Below are positions 1-7,611 of a stretch of 64,000 nucleotides of DNA, in pieces. Positions within the stretch are counted from its first letter, which is position 1, and each line of letters opens with the position of its first letter. Location: the NCBI GenBank assembly GCA_965198325.1, contig CBDAPE010000017.1, positions 62,001-126,000 on the forward strand. Direction: 5' to 3'. The stretch comes from CBDAPE01 sp965198325. Its GTDB lineage: Bacteria > Pseudomonadota > Alphaproteobacteria > UBA828 > JAPUJA01. The notes beneath the pieces are model-generated. The model had not been told where the DNA came from, did not search any database, and saw only the letters and a program-made list of their open reading frames with translations. The position numbers were made by a program, and so were the translations under genes.

Positions 1-927
1 CTGGCGCGCACGGCCGCTTTCCTGCTCCTCAAGGATTCGAAGTCAAGTTTCGCCATCGAGGGCGAGCATCCCCCGCAGGACCGCATCCAGCGATGGGCCC
101 GCGCTATCGGCCAGGCCGGCCAGCAGCCGATCGATCATGACGAACTGCTACGTCTGCAACGCATCGTGATCGGTGATGCCCGCTTCGTCCATCTGGGTGT
201 GCGGACCGAGGGAGGCTTTGTCGGTGAACATGACCGCGACTCGCGTATGCCAATCCCCGACCACATCAGCGCGCGGCCGGATGATCTGGTGCGGCTGATG
301 GAGGGCATGGTTGCTTTCGACCGGGAAGCCTCCCAGCAGCTCGATCCGGTTGTAGCCGCATCGGTGCTGGCCTTCGGCTTTGTCTACATCCATCCTTTCG
401 AGGACGGGAACGGCCGGCTGCACCGCTACCTGATTCACCACGTCCTGGCCCAGCGCGGTTTCAACCCGCCGGGGGTCGCATTTCCGGTATCGGCGGCGAT
501 TCTGGACCGAATTGACGACTACCGCGCAGCGCTCGAAGACTACTCGCAGCGTCTGCTGCCGGCGGTGCAGTGGGAACCGACGGAACACGGCAATGTCCGG
601 GTGTTGAACGATACCGGAGATTTCTACCGGTATTTCGATGCTACATCGCAAACCGAGTTCCTGTACGGTAGCGTGCAGCGGACTATCGAACTGGACTTGC
701 CGCAAGAAGCAACATTTCTGAGGCGGTACGACGCGTTTCGGAACCATCTGAACCTGATCGTCGATATGCCAGATCGGCTGTCGGATCTCCTGTTCCGGTT
801 CCTCCACCAGAACGGCGGCAAGCTGTCTCGCCGCAGGCGGGAAAGGGAATTCGCTGCCCTGACCGACGACGAGGTCGGGCGTATAGAAGCCATTTACCGG
901 GAAGAATTCGCTGGCGACCATTGTTGA
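1..927 (+). CDS. Fic family protein (AMPylase-type), 5' end outside the window
   Basis: The reading frame is open from base 1, so the true start lies to the left; 308 residues are visible. The Fic active-site motif HPFEDGNGRLHR is complete (about residues 131-142), with the catalytic His and the phosphate-binding GNGR. Near the left edge (residues 16-21) SFAIEG fits the (S/T)xxxE(G/N) inhibitory-helix pattern, whose Glu blocks ATP binding in self-inhibited Fic proteins. The C-terminal part (about residues 215-308) has the basic helical region seen in the large single-chain Fic class. Fic enzymes usually transfer AMP from ATP to a hydroxyl on a target protein; the target here is unknown. It lies 129 bp upstream of a broken SMC-like ATPase on the same strand, and both may belong to one lost accessory or defence cluster. 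Family is certain; role is not. Confidence 0.9.
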   Translation: MARTAAFLLLKDSKSSFAIEGEHPPQDRIQRWARAIGQAGQQPIDHDELLRLQRIVIGDARFVHLGVRTEGGFVGEHDRDSRMPIPDHISARPDDLVRLMEGMVAFDREASQQLDPVVAASVLAFGFVYIHPFEDGNGRLHRYLIHHVLAQRGFNPPGVAFPVSAAILDRIDDYRAALEDYSQRLLPAVQWEPTEHGNVRVLNDTGDFYRYFDATSQTEFLYGSVQRTIELDLPQEATFLRRYDAFRNHLNLIVDMPDRLSDLLFRFLHQNGGKLSRRRREREFAALTDDEVGRIEAIYREEFAGDHC

Positions 928-1056
928 ACACGAGCAGAAGTCGGCCCGCGAGGGTGAGTAGCCGCGGCCGTTGTCGTCGGCTCGGAACAGGATTGTGCGA
1001 AATGATTGCATCCGAGCCAGCGGCGAGAGGACGATACAACCAAGAGGTGCTCGGCC

Positions 1057-2199
1057 ATGTCAGTTGCCGATAGCGAAGATGGCGGCGCTGCCGGGATGTC
1101 GCCGATCAATCTCATCGACTGCAGCCTGGAGGATTTGGTCGCGGCTCTATAGCACGAGCAGCCGATCGCCATGCTGGACGGTGGCCCGCCGTTCGTTCTT
1201 GAGAGCGACAACGCGCGCCGGATTTTCGCGTACTACGCCCGGCGCCGCGACTTGTGGCCGCGCGCCAAGACAGTGCAAGAACGCGAAATTGAAGAGATTC
1301 TGAAAGCCTTGGAAGAAGACCCTCCGGCCAAGAAGGCGACCGAGACAGCGGGCGGAGCGGAAACCAAGTTATGGGCCCTGCGGCGCGTCGAGGCGCACCG
1401 TTTCGGCGGTCTGCACAGGCATTGCGGGTTGGACGGTGAGGATCCCGAGACCTTCGTCGTCGAGGTCGACAGTGATGTCACGCTGATCAGCGGCTTCAAC
1501 GGGGCGGGCAAGACGGCTCTCCAAAACGTGATCATCTGGTGCCTGACAGGCCGCGCGCTCCGCTCACAACACATGCCGGACGAAGTGCACGAGCCGATGC
1601 AGGTCAATCGGGCAGGTGGTGACGAAGAGTGTGGCGCCGATGAGTCTGCACTGACGCTTCCACCCGTCGTGCCGATCCCATCGGCAGTCGATCTCGAAGT
1701 GCTCAACGATCAGCCGAAAATCGATACCTGGGCAAAGTTGACATTCCATGACGAAGGATCGGACAGCATTTGCGTCGTGCAGCGCGCGCTGACTGTCAGT
1801 GCGCGTGGCAAGATCAGCATGACCGTAACCGGGCTCGAAGACTTGGGCTTGCCAGACCTCGCCATCGAAGCGGGGACGCTGATGCCCGGAATTGCAGCCC
1901 ATATGCGCTTTGATGAAAAGACTACCTTTGCCGACGCGATAGCGCAGTTGACGGGACTCAAGCCACTGGAGGACTTGGGACGCCGGTCGGGGAGAGCAGT
2001 TGGTCGGCTTCGAACGAGAGAGACACAAAGCACGGAATCCCAGGCGGCGGCGAAGCTGGATGATTTCAAGAACAAGCGGCAAAGCATTGTCGATGCCTGG
2101 ACAGCGCAGCCTGACCTTGGTGAACCAGCTGACCTGATTGCACCCGACGAAGAGTCTGAAGAAGACCAATGCAAGACGACGATTGCGGATACGCGAAAC
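1057..2199 (+). pseudogene. SMC/RecN-like AAA ATPase, interrupted by an amber codon and cut off by an IS
   Basis: A frame with a P-loop (GFNGAGKTALQN, about 1492-1527) followed by SMC/Rad50-like N-terminal sequence (TGLKPLEDLGRR) ends where the IS3 element starts at 2200, so the coiled coil and Walker B half are missing. The in-frame ATG at 1057 has a good ribosome binding site (AAGAGGTG at 1042-1049, 7 bases upstream). From there the frame runs 31 codons to TAG at 1150-1152, then continues to an ATG at 1171 and the P-loop. I read 1057 as the original start and the TAG as a nonsense mutation; a restart at 1171 lacks a clear ribosome binding site. An acidic/helical segment of about 70 residues precedes the ATPase domain. 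Likely a DNA-linked ATPase of a defence or repair cluster; the exact family is not recognised. Confidence 0.7.
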
Positions 2200-2274
2200 T
2201 GGAGTGACCCCCTAAAAGTGGTCCAGATTTATTGAAGAGTTTGGCGCATTTTGCCCCCTCGAAAGGAGGACGAA

Positions 2275-2553
2275 ATGAGCCGTAAACGCTACACCTCAGA
2301 ACGGATTATCAGCATGTTGCGCGAAGCCGAGGTGGCTTTGGCGCAGGGCCAGTCGGTTGGTCAAGCTTGTCGCACGCTCGGCGTATCGGAGCAGAGTTAC
2401 TATCGCTGGCGCAAGGAATATGGCGGCCTTCGTACTGACCAGGCCAAGCGTCTGAAGGACCTGGAGAAGGAGAATGGCCGTCTCCGCAAGGCGATCTCGG
2501 ATCTGACGTTGGATAAGCTGATCTTGAAAGAGGCGCTTGAGGGAAATTGCTAA
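2275..2553 (+). CDS. IS3-family transposase OrfA, copy 1
   Basis: 92 residues. An N-terminal helix-turn-helix (SVGQACRTLGVSEQSYYRWR, about residues 27-46) should bind the terminal repeats, and a leucine-zipper-like helix follows (LKDLEKENGRLRKAISDL). ATG 2275 is chosen because AAAGGAGG lies just upstream; an upstream TTG in frame has no such site. The gene ends in the overlap with orfB (2547-2553). In IS3 elements the active transposase is an OrfAB fusion made by -1 frameshifting; orfB is in the -1 frame here, but I did not find a clear A6G-type slippery site. Confidence 0.88.
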   Translation: MSRKRYTSERIISMLREAEVALAQGQSVGQACRTLGVSEQSYYRWRKEYGGLRTDQAKRLKDLEKENGRLRKAISDLTLDKLILKEALEGNC

Positions 2554-3452
2554 GCCCCGCCCGTCGCCGGCAGTGTGTTGATCATCTCCAGGCCGAACTG
2601 GGGATCTCCGAGCGACGGGCCTGTGCTGTTGCAGGCCAACATCGCTCAACCCAGCGCAAGAGACCCCGTGGTCGGGATGATGAAGAGGCCCTCACGGCCG
2701 CGATCATCCGCTTGGCCAGCCAGTATGGCAGATATGGCGATCGGCGGATCACTGCCTTGCTCAGGACCGAAGGTTGGCACGTGAACGCCAAGCGGGTCCA
2801 GCGCATCTGGCGGCGGGAGGGGCTGAAGCTCCCACAGAAGAAACCGAAACGGGGCAGGCTGTGGCTCAACGACGGATCCTGCATCCGTCTGCGGCCGTGC
2901 TGGCCCAATCACGTCTGGTCCTATGACTTCGTCATGGATCGAACACACGATGGGAGGACGTTCCGCATGCTCACCGTGATCGATGAGTTCACCAGGCGGT
3001 GCATGGCCGTTGTCGTCGAGCGAAGATTGAACTCGGACAATGTCCTCCATTGTCTGACCGAGCTCTTCGTCCAACATGGCCCGCCGGATCATATCCGTTC
3101 CGACAACGGCTCAGAGTTTACCGCTCATGCCGTCCGCGACTGGCTCGGCAGGATCGGCGTCAAGACCCTCTATATCGAGCCCGGGTCACCTTGGGAGAAC
3201 GGATACAACGAGAGCTTCAACTCAAAGCTCCGGGACGAAATCCTGAACACGGAGATCTTCTCTACACTGAAGCAGGCCAAAGTGCTGATCGAACGATGGC
3301 GCCATCACTATAATACCATCCGGCCGCATAGCTCGCTCGGATACAGACCGCCGGCCCCAGAAACCATCTTGCCAAACGTTGAGGGGCCAACCTACCCTGT
3401 TGAGGGGCTACGGGCGGCCCATCAGCTTAACCCGCGCCAAACTCTAACTTAA
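2547..3452 (+). CDS. IS3-family transposase OrfB (DDE integrase core), copy 1
   Basis: 301 residues. An HTH_21-like N-terminal region is followed by an rve-type catalytic core: first Asp in WSYDFVMD, second Asp in IRSDNGSEF, and Glu in SPWENGYNESFNSKLRDE, the DD(35)E pattern. The C-terminus carries the usual YNTIRPHSSLGYRPP signature. The frame opens with TTG at 2547, overlapping orfA by 7 bases, so it is probably made as a frameshift fusion or by coupled initiation. It differs from copy 2 at one residue (Lys in codon 2841-2843, Gln in copy 2). The gene looks intact. Confidence 0.9.
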   Translation: MLSPARRRQCVDHLQAELGISERRACAVAGQHRSTQRKRPRGRDDEEALTAAIIRLASQYGRYGDRRITALLRTEGWHVNAKRVQRIWRREGLKLPQKKPKRGRLWLNDGSCIRLRPCWPNHVWSYDFVMDRTHDGRTFRMLTVIDEFTRRCMAVVVERRLNSDNVLHCLTELFVQHGPPDHIRSDNGSEFTAHAVRDWLGRIGVKTLYIEPGSPWENGYNESFNSKLRDEILNTEIFSTLKQAKVLIERWRHHYNTIRPHSSLGYRPPAPETILPNVEGPTYPVEGLRAAHQLNPRQTLT

Positions 3453-3482
3453 GCGCTGGACCACTAATCGGGGGCAGGCCAA

Positions 3483-3590
3483 CGGGGTATCGTTGCCGGC
3501 CTCTGTGTTGCGTTTATTGCCATCGTGGCCGAGCGCTTGATCGGCGCGTGGGCAGCGAATAAAAAACGCCGCCTTGGTCTAACAGCTTGA
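3483..3590 (+). pseudogene. C-terminal fragment of a ProW-type glycine-betaine ABC permease
   Basis: The frame that starts directly at the IS end encodes 35 residues to TGA at 3588-3590: a final membrane helix (IVAGLCVAFIAIVAERLI) then a basic tail AWAANKKRRLGL. This is the typical end of ProW/ChoW-like permeases, which carry glycine betaine, choline or proline across the inner membrane with a ProV ATPase and a ProX binding protein. Nothing of the rest of the gene or its partners is in the window. The assignment rests on a short stretch and general recall of the family. Confidence 0.6.
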
Positions 3591-3859
3591 ATTATTTTTG
3601 AGTAAAGGTCACCTGACGTGGGCCGTAGGCGTTGTCAGTGTAAATTAGCTTGAGCTTCCTGACGACATTAGCTGTGAACCGCCTCCCGAAATTAGGCCCA
3701 GGCCAAATGTAAGATTCGCTCGTTCAATCAAGGCCGGGCCAATCATCAATGTTCGCTTTGGGTCAAAAGCGGACGTGCCGGCGCCCATGCTTTGATGTCC
3801 CCTTTTAGCCATAAACGGACATTGAGGCCGGGGTCCTCTGATAGCGAGGGCCGGTCTAA
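3591..3859. other. Gene-free stretch between pseudogene fragments
   Basis: No convincing frame. The start is AT-richer than its surroundings. Two 28-bp palindromes lie at 3749-3822 (separate entry). It probably includes the degraded upstream part of the IS6-type transposase that becomes readable at 3860. Confidence 0.6.
3749..3822. repeat. Two copies of a 28-bp palindromic repeat
   Basis: Copy A at 3749-3776 begins ATGTTCGCTTTG and ends AAAAGCGGACGT; copy B at 3795-3822 begins ATGTCCCCTTTT and ends ATAAACGGACAT. Each folds into a hairpin of about 9-10 pairs with one or two mismatches. They are the same length, 46 bp apart start to start, with an apparent shared core ATGTCCGCTTTT / AAAAGCGGACAT. 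This looks like a small dispersed palindromic element (REP-like), or paired operator-like sites. Confidence 0.6.
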
Positions 3860-4084
3860 TGGTGGGTCAACAATCGAACCGAGAATCCCCTTCAGTCCGT
3901 CCGACGACGGGAGCAAAATCAACAGAGGTTCACGTCGCCGAGATCGGCGCAACGCTTTCTCTACATCCACCCCGCGACCTACAACGCCTTCTACCACCAG
4001 CGCCATCTCCTTAAACGGTCTACGTACAAAGAGCTTCGAGCGACATCGTTCGAGGCCTGGCAGCGCGCGAGCTTGACGGCTTGA
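3860..4084 (+). pseudogene. IS6-family transposase, C-terminal remnant
   Basis: The frame from 3860 to TGA at 4082-4084 reads WVNNRTENPLQSVRRRE, then QQRFTSPRSAQRFL, then YNAFYHQRHLLKRSTYKELR and a final EAWQRA. These match the pattern at the end of IS6-family DDE transposases: NNRxENxHxPxRRRE including the catalytic Glu, FxSxxxAQRFL, and RHLxxRxxYKxxR. Just upstream the frame meets TAA (3857-3859) and no longer reads as transposase, so the first two catalytic Asp residues are absent. No end repeats were found. It is a dead relic. Confidence 0.75.
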
Positions 4085-4356
4085 TTTTGATACCAAGCTG
4101 ATTTCGGTGCGAGCCGCGGAGGTTTACGTGACAATGCTGATCGTCGTGCCGAGATGCGACGAGCACGAGTTGCTCAGAGTGGCGGCATATTTCGAGCAGC
4201 TCTGGGGCTGCGTATCGAACGTTCCTCTGGATCCCGAAAATCCCGCGGCTGCGTCTGCAGAATAACGAAAGACGATAACGGACTTTTCCGCACACGGGCG
4301 TGCCGACGCAGGCTAGTCCGCCTAATTGCTTCTGACCTAGCTTCCCGTCACTTCAC
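4085..4356. other. Gene-free stretch before IS copy 2
   Basis: A short open frame exists on the plus strand but runs into the IS end and shows no recognisable motif. I see no RNA gene or clear promoter. Probably debris left by IS-mediated rearrangement. Confidence 0.5.
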
Positions 4357-4385
4357 TGGCCTGCCCCCGATTAGTGGTCCAGCGC

Positions 4386-5291
4386 TTAAGTTAGAGTTTG
4401 GCGCGGGTTAAGTTGATGGGCCGCCCGTAGCCCCTCAACAGGGTAGGTTGGCCCCTCAACGTTTGGCAAGATGGTTTCTGGGGCCGGCGGTCTGTATCCG
4501 AGCGAGCTATGCGGCCGGATGGTATTATAGTGATGGCGCCATCGTTCGATCAGCACTTTGGCCTGCTTCAGTGTAGAGAAGATCTCCGTGTTCAGGATTT
4601 CGTCCCGGAGCTTTGAGTTGAAGCTCTCGTTGTATCCGTTCTCCCAAGGTGACCCGGGCTCGATATAGAGGGTCTTGACGCCGATCCTGCCGAGCCAGTC
4701 GCGGACGGCATGAGCGGTAAACTCTGAGCCGTTGTCGGAACGGATATGATCCGGCGGGCCATGTTGGACGAAGAGCTCGGTCAGACAATGGAGGACATTG
4801 TCCGAGTTCAATCTTCGCTCGACGACAACGGCCATGCACCGCCTGGTGAACTCATCGATCACGGTGAGCATGCGGAACGTCCTCCCATCGTGTGTTCGAT
4901 CCATGACGAAGTCATAGGACCAGACGTGATTGGGCCAGCACGGCCGCAGACGGATGCAGGATCCGTCGTTGAGCCACAGCCTGCCCCGTTTCGGTTGCTT
5001 CTGTGGGAGCTTCAGCCCCTCCCGCCGCCAGATGCGCTGGACCCGCTTGGCGTTCACGTGCCAACCTTCGGTCCTGAGCAAGGCAGTGATCCGCCGATCG
5101 CCATATCTGCCATACTGGCTGGCCAAGCGGATGATCGCGGCCGTGAGGGCCTCTTCATCATCCCGACCACGGGGTCTCTTGCGCTGGGTTGAGCGATGTT
5201 GGCCTGCAACAGCACAGGCCCGTCGCTCGGAGATCCCCAGTTCGGCCTGGAGATGATCAACACACTGCCGGCGACGGGCGGGGCTTAGCAA
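4386..5291 (-). CDS. IS3-family transposase OrfB, copy 2
   Basis: 301 residues, the same as copy 1 except Gln for Lys in KQPKRG (codon at 4995-4997). The catalytic D, D and E of the rve core are all present, so it should be active together with OrfA. It opens with TTG in the -1 frame relative to orfA and overlaps it by 7 bases. Confidence 0.9.
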   Translation of the reverse strand: MLSPARRRQCVDHLQAELGISERRACAVAGQHRSTQRKRPRGRDDEEALTAAIIRLASQYGRYGDRRITALLRTEGWHVNAKRVQRIWRREGLKLPQKQPKRGRLWLNDGSCIRLRPCWPNHVWSYDFVMDRTHDGRTFRMLTVIDEFTRRCMAVVVERRLNSDNVLHCLTELFVQHGPPDHIRSDNGSEFTAHAVRDWLGRIGVKTLYIEPGSPWENGYNESFNSKLRDEILNTEIFSTLKQAKVLIERWRHHYNTIRPHSSLGYRPPAPETILPNVEGPTYPVEGLRAAHQLNPRQTLT

Positions 5292-5563
5292 TTTCCCTCA
5301 AGCGCCTCTTTCAAGATCAGCTTATCCAACGTCAGATCCGAGATCGCCTTGCGGAGACGGCCATTCTCCTTCTCCAGGTCCTTCAGACGCTTGGCCTGGT
5401 CAGTACGAAGGCCGCCATATTCCTTGCGCCAGCGATAGTAACTCTGCTCCGATACGCCGAGCGTGCGACAAGCTTGACCAACCGACTGGCCCTGCGCCAA
5501 AGCCACCTCGGCTTCGCGCAACATGCTGATAATCCGTTCTGAGGTGTAGCGTTTACGGCTCAT
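5285..5563 (-). CDS. IS3-family transposase OrfA, copy 2
   Basis: 92 residues, identical to OrfA of copy 1: helix-turn-helix, then a leucine-zipper-like helix. The ATG lies 75 bases inside the IS end behind AAAGGAGG, as in copy 1. Confidence 0.88.
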   Translation of the reverse strand: MSRKRYTSERIISMLREAEVALAQGQSVGQACRTLGVSEQSYYRWRKEYGGLRTDQAKRLKDLEKENGRLRKAISDLTLDKLILKEALEGNC

Positions 5564-5639
5564 TTCGTCCTCCTTTCGAGGGGGCAAAATGCGCCAAACT
5601 CTTCAATAAATCTGGACCACTTTTAGGGGGTCACTCCAG

Positions 5640-5828
5640 GGGGGCCGAACCCACAGTGTGGCGGTTAGCGAAGACGGGTTCGAGTGGAACGGCAAGACCT
5701 GGCGCTCGCTCTCGGCCATCGCCCGCGAGATCACCGGCGCCCATTGGTCGGGTCCGCGCTTCTTCGGGGTCACCGGACGATCGCCTGCGCGGGCCGGGGC
5801 GCCGGTTACGGATCATGGCGACGACTAG
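5640..5828 (+). pseudogene. DUF2924 family protein, C-terminal remnant
   Basis: From the end of IS copy 2 the frame reads RTHSVAVSEDGFEWNGKTWR, SLSAIAREITG and WSGPRFFGV, matching the conserved DUF2924 core pattern (GRxHxVxVxxDGFEWxG...RSLSAIAxxITGxxWSGPxFFGL), and stops with TAG at 5826-5828. The N-terminal part was lost at the IS junction. DUF2924 genes commonly sit just upstream of large serine recombinases in alphaproteobacterial mobile regions; here the tail overlaps the recombinase start by 14 bp, so the two were probably translated together. Biochemical function unknown. Confidence 0.75.
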
Positions 5829-7611
5829 CCCGAAGGAGGGTCGGAAGGGACGCCCCACCGTCCGGTGTGCGATATACACCCGCAAGTCCCACGAAGAAGG
5901 GCTGGAGCAGGACTTCAACTCCCTCGACGCCCAGCGGGAGGCCTGCGAAGCCTATGTTGCGAGTCAGAAGCACGAGGGCTGGACCTGCCTGCCCGGGATT
6001 TACGATGACGGCGGGGTCTCGGGGGCGACCCTGGAGCGCCCCGCCCTCAAACGCCTTCTCGCGGACATGGAAACCGGCGGGATCGATGCGGTCGTCGTCT
6101 ACAAGGTCGATCGCCTGACGCGCACCCTCGGCGACTTCGCCAGGATCGTCGAGGTTTTCGACCGGAAGGAGGTCTCCTTCGTCTCGATCACCCAACAGTT
6201 CAACACCACGACCTCGATGGGGCGGCTGACCCTCAACATGCTGCTCTCGTTTGCCCAGTTCGAGCGTGAGGTGACGAGCGAACGGATCCGCGACAAGATA
6301 GCGGCTTCGAAGAAGAGGGGCCTCTGGATGGGCGGTCTGCCACCGCTTGGCTACGACGTTCGGGACCGAAAGCTGGTTGTCAACGAACAGGAAGCCGGGA
6401 CGGTCCGGGACATCTTCCGCCACTACCTCGAGACGGGTTCGGTCTCCGCGTTACAGGACAGGCTCGAGAGGGACGGCGTCGCCGGCAAGGTTCGGATCGA
6501 CCGCTACGGCCGCGAGACGGGCGGCAAGCCCCTGGCCCGCGGCGCGCTCTATCACCTTCTGCAAAACCGCATCTACCGCGGCGAAATCGTGCACAAGGAA
6601 CAGAGCTATCCCGGTGAACACGACGCGATCGTCGACGAGCCGCTCTGGAAACAGGTGCAACGGAAGCTCGCGACAAACCGGGCCGAGCGAACGAGTGGCG
6701 CGAACGCGGCCGAGCCGAGCCTCCTGGCCGGTCTGGTCTACGATGATACGGGCCAGAGAATGACCCCGAGCCATGCCAACAAGCAGGGAACCCGATACCG
6801 CTACTATGTCTCCAAAAGCCTCGTCACAGGGCGGCGCGGGAGCGCATCCCGCGGCCGGCGCGTGCCCGCGCGCGAACTCGAAGGCCTGATCGAAGATCGG
6901 TTGCGCCGCTTCCTCGCAAGCCGGGCGGAGATATTCGGGGCCGTCGACGGCCTCGGGGAGGACGCCGGGCGCGCGGCCGAGGTCGTGGCCAGGGCGAATG
7001 AGATGGCCGGGCGCTGGCCGAGCCTGGCGGCTCCGGAAAGGCGCACCATCCTCAACGCGATCGTCCACCGTGTCGAGTTGAGGACGGATACCGTCGAGCT
7101 TCAGCTGCTGCCCTCTGCCCTGGGGGCTCTCCTGGAGGAGGGATCGGTCTTGCCCGGACCGGGACAGCGTTTGAGGGGCGACGGACCGCCCTTCACCTTT
7201 TCCATCCCCGCCCGGCTCAGGCGCACCGGCCGGGATATCCGGTTCATTGTCGAGGGGGCCGAAAACGAGTGCAGGACCGTGCCCGACCGCAGCCTGCATC
7301 GCCTTCTCGCGCAGGCTCACCGGTACCGGGCAATGGTCATGCACAGTGGCGACAGGACGATGCGCGAGCTTGCCGCCGAGGCGGGGGTCACGAGCTCATA
7401 TTTCAGCCGGATCCTGCGGCTCGGCTTCCTCGCCCCGAAGATCGTCGGCTGCATACTCGACGATCGTCATCCCATCGGGCTGACGGCAAAGCGGCTCGCC
7501 AACGAGGTGCGGCTTCCGGCCGGCTGGGACGACCAGCACGGTTCGATCCTCTGCGAGGGGACGGAGGGACGAACCGGCGCGCCGGCCGGCCGGCCTTCCG
7601 CCCCGGGCTGA
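5815..7611 (+). CDS. Large serine recombinase
   Basis: 598 residues. An N-terminal resolvase domain (about 15-160) has the catalytic Ser in YTRKS (about residue 24) and the conserved Arg region YKVDRLTR, followed by the TSERIRDKI helix. A recombinase domain follows (PPLGYDVRDRKLVVNEQEA to the LLQNRIYRGEIVHKEQ region, about 190-270). The segment where many relatives carry a zinc ribbon reads DDTGQRMTPSHANKQGTRYR with no CxxC pair, so this subclass probably lacks the zinc site. A helix-turn-helix-like stretch (MRELAAEAGVTSSYFSRILR, about 520-540) lies near the C-terminus. ATG 5815 is chosen because the conserved domain starts about 15 residues later. It probably moved this region; a tRNA-Ser lies 515 bp downstream. 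Confidence 0.88.
   Translation: MATTSPKEGRKGRPTVRCAIYTRKSHEEGLEQDFNSLDAQREACEAYVASQKHEGWTCLPGIYDDGGVSGATLERPALKRLLADMETGGIDAVVVYKVDRLTRTLGDFARIVEVFDRKEVSFVSITQQFNTTTSMGRLTLNMLLSFAQFEREVTSERIRDKIAASKKRGLWMGGLPPLGYDVRDRKLVVNEQEAGTVRDIFRHYLETGSVSALQDRLERDGVAGKVRIDRYGRETGGKPLARGALYHLLQNRIYRGEIVHKEQSYPGEHDAIVDEPLWKQVQRKLATNRAERTSGANAAEPSLLAGLVYDDTGQRMTPSHANKQGTRYRYYVSKSLVTGRRGSASRGRRVPARELEGLIEDRLRRFLASRAEIFGAVDGLGEDAGRAAEVVARANEMAGRWPSLAAPERRTILNAIVHRVELRTDTVELQLLPSALGALLEEGSVLPGPGQRLRGDGPPFTFSIPARLRRTGRDIRFIVEGAENECRTVPDRSLHRLLAQAHRYRAMVMHSGDRTMRELAAEAGVTSSYFSRILRLGFLAPKIVGCILDDRHPIGLTAKRLANEVRLPAGWDDQHGSILCEGTEGRTGAPAGRPSAPG

Larger units (their letters stand above)
2200..3481 (+). mobile_element. 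IS3-family insertion sequence, copy 1 (1282 bp)
   Basis: Ends are imperfect inverted repeats: the left end begins TGGAGTGACCCCCTAAAAG and the right end, read inward, begins TGGCCTGCCCCCGATTAG; both then continue into AGTGGTCCAG. Inside are two overlapping frames, orfA and a DDE transposase orfB. The copy at 4357-5638 has the same length and ends in inverted orientation. No 3-5 bp target duplication is visible: the left flank ends AAAC and the right flank starts ACGG. The left flank is the ATPase gene and the right flank a ProW-like tail, two unrelated broken genes. Confidence 0.93.
4357..5638 (-). mobile_element. IS3-family insertion sequence, copy 2 (1282 bp, inverted)
   Basis: Same ends and length as copy 1, in opposite orientation. 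At the protein level the two copies differ at one position, a single A/C difference at base 2841 of copy 1 versus 4997 here. The flanks are TCAC on the left and GGGG on the right, so again there is no target duplication. The right flank enters a DUF2924 reading frame in mid-gene. Inverted copies 875 bp apart can flip or delete the intervening DNA by homologous recombination. Confidence 0.93.

Noticed and set aside
971..1303. A 110-codon plus-strand frame between Fic and the ATPase
   Set aside because: It overlaps the better supported ATPase frame that has a ribosome binding site and P-loop.
4154..4411. An 85-codon frame running into the end of IS copy 2
   Set aside because: No motif, Arg/Ser-rich, and it ends inside the IS terminal repeat.
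2200..5638. The two IS copies as a working composite transposon
   Set aside because: No outer target duplication and no intact cargo gene lies between them.
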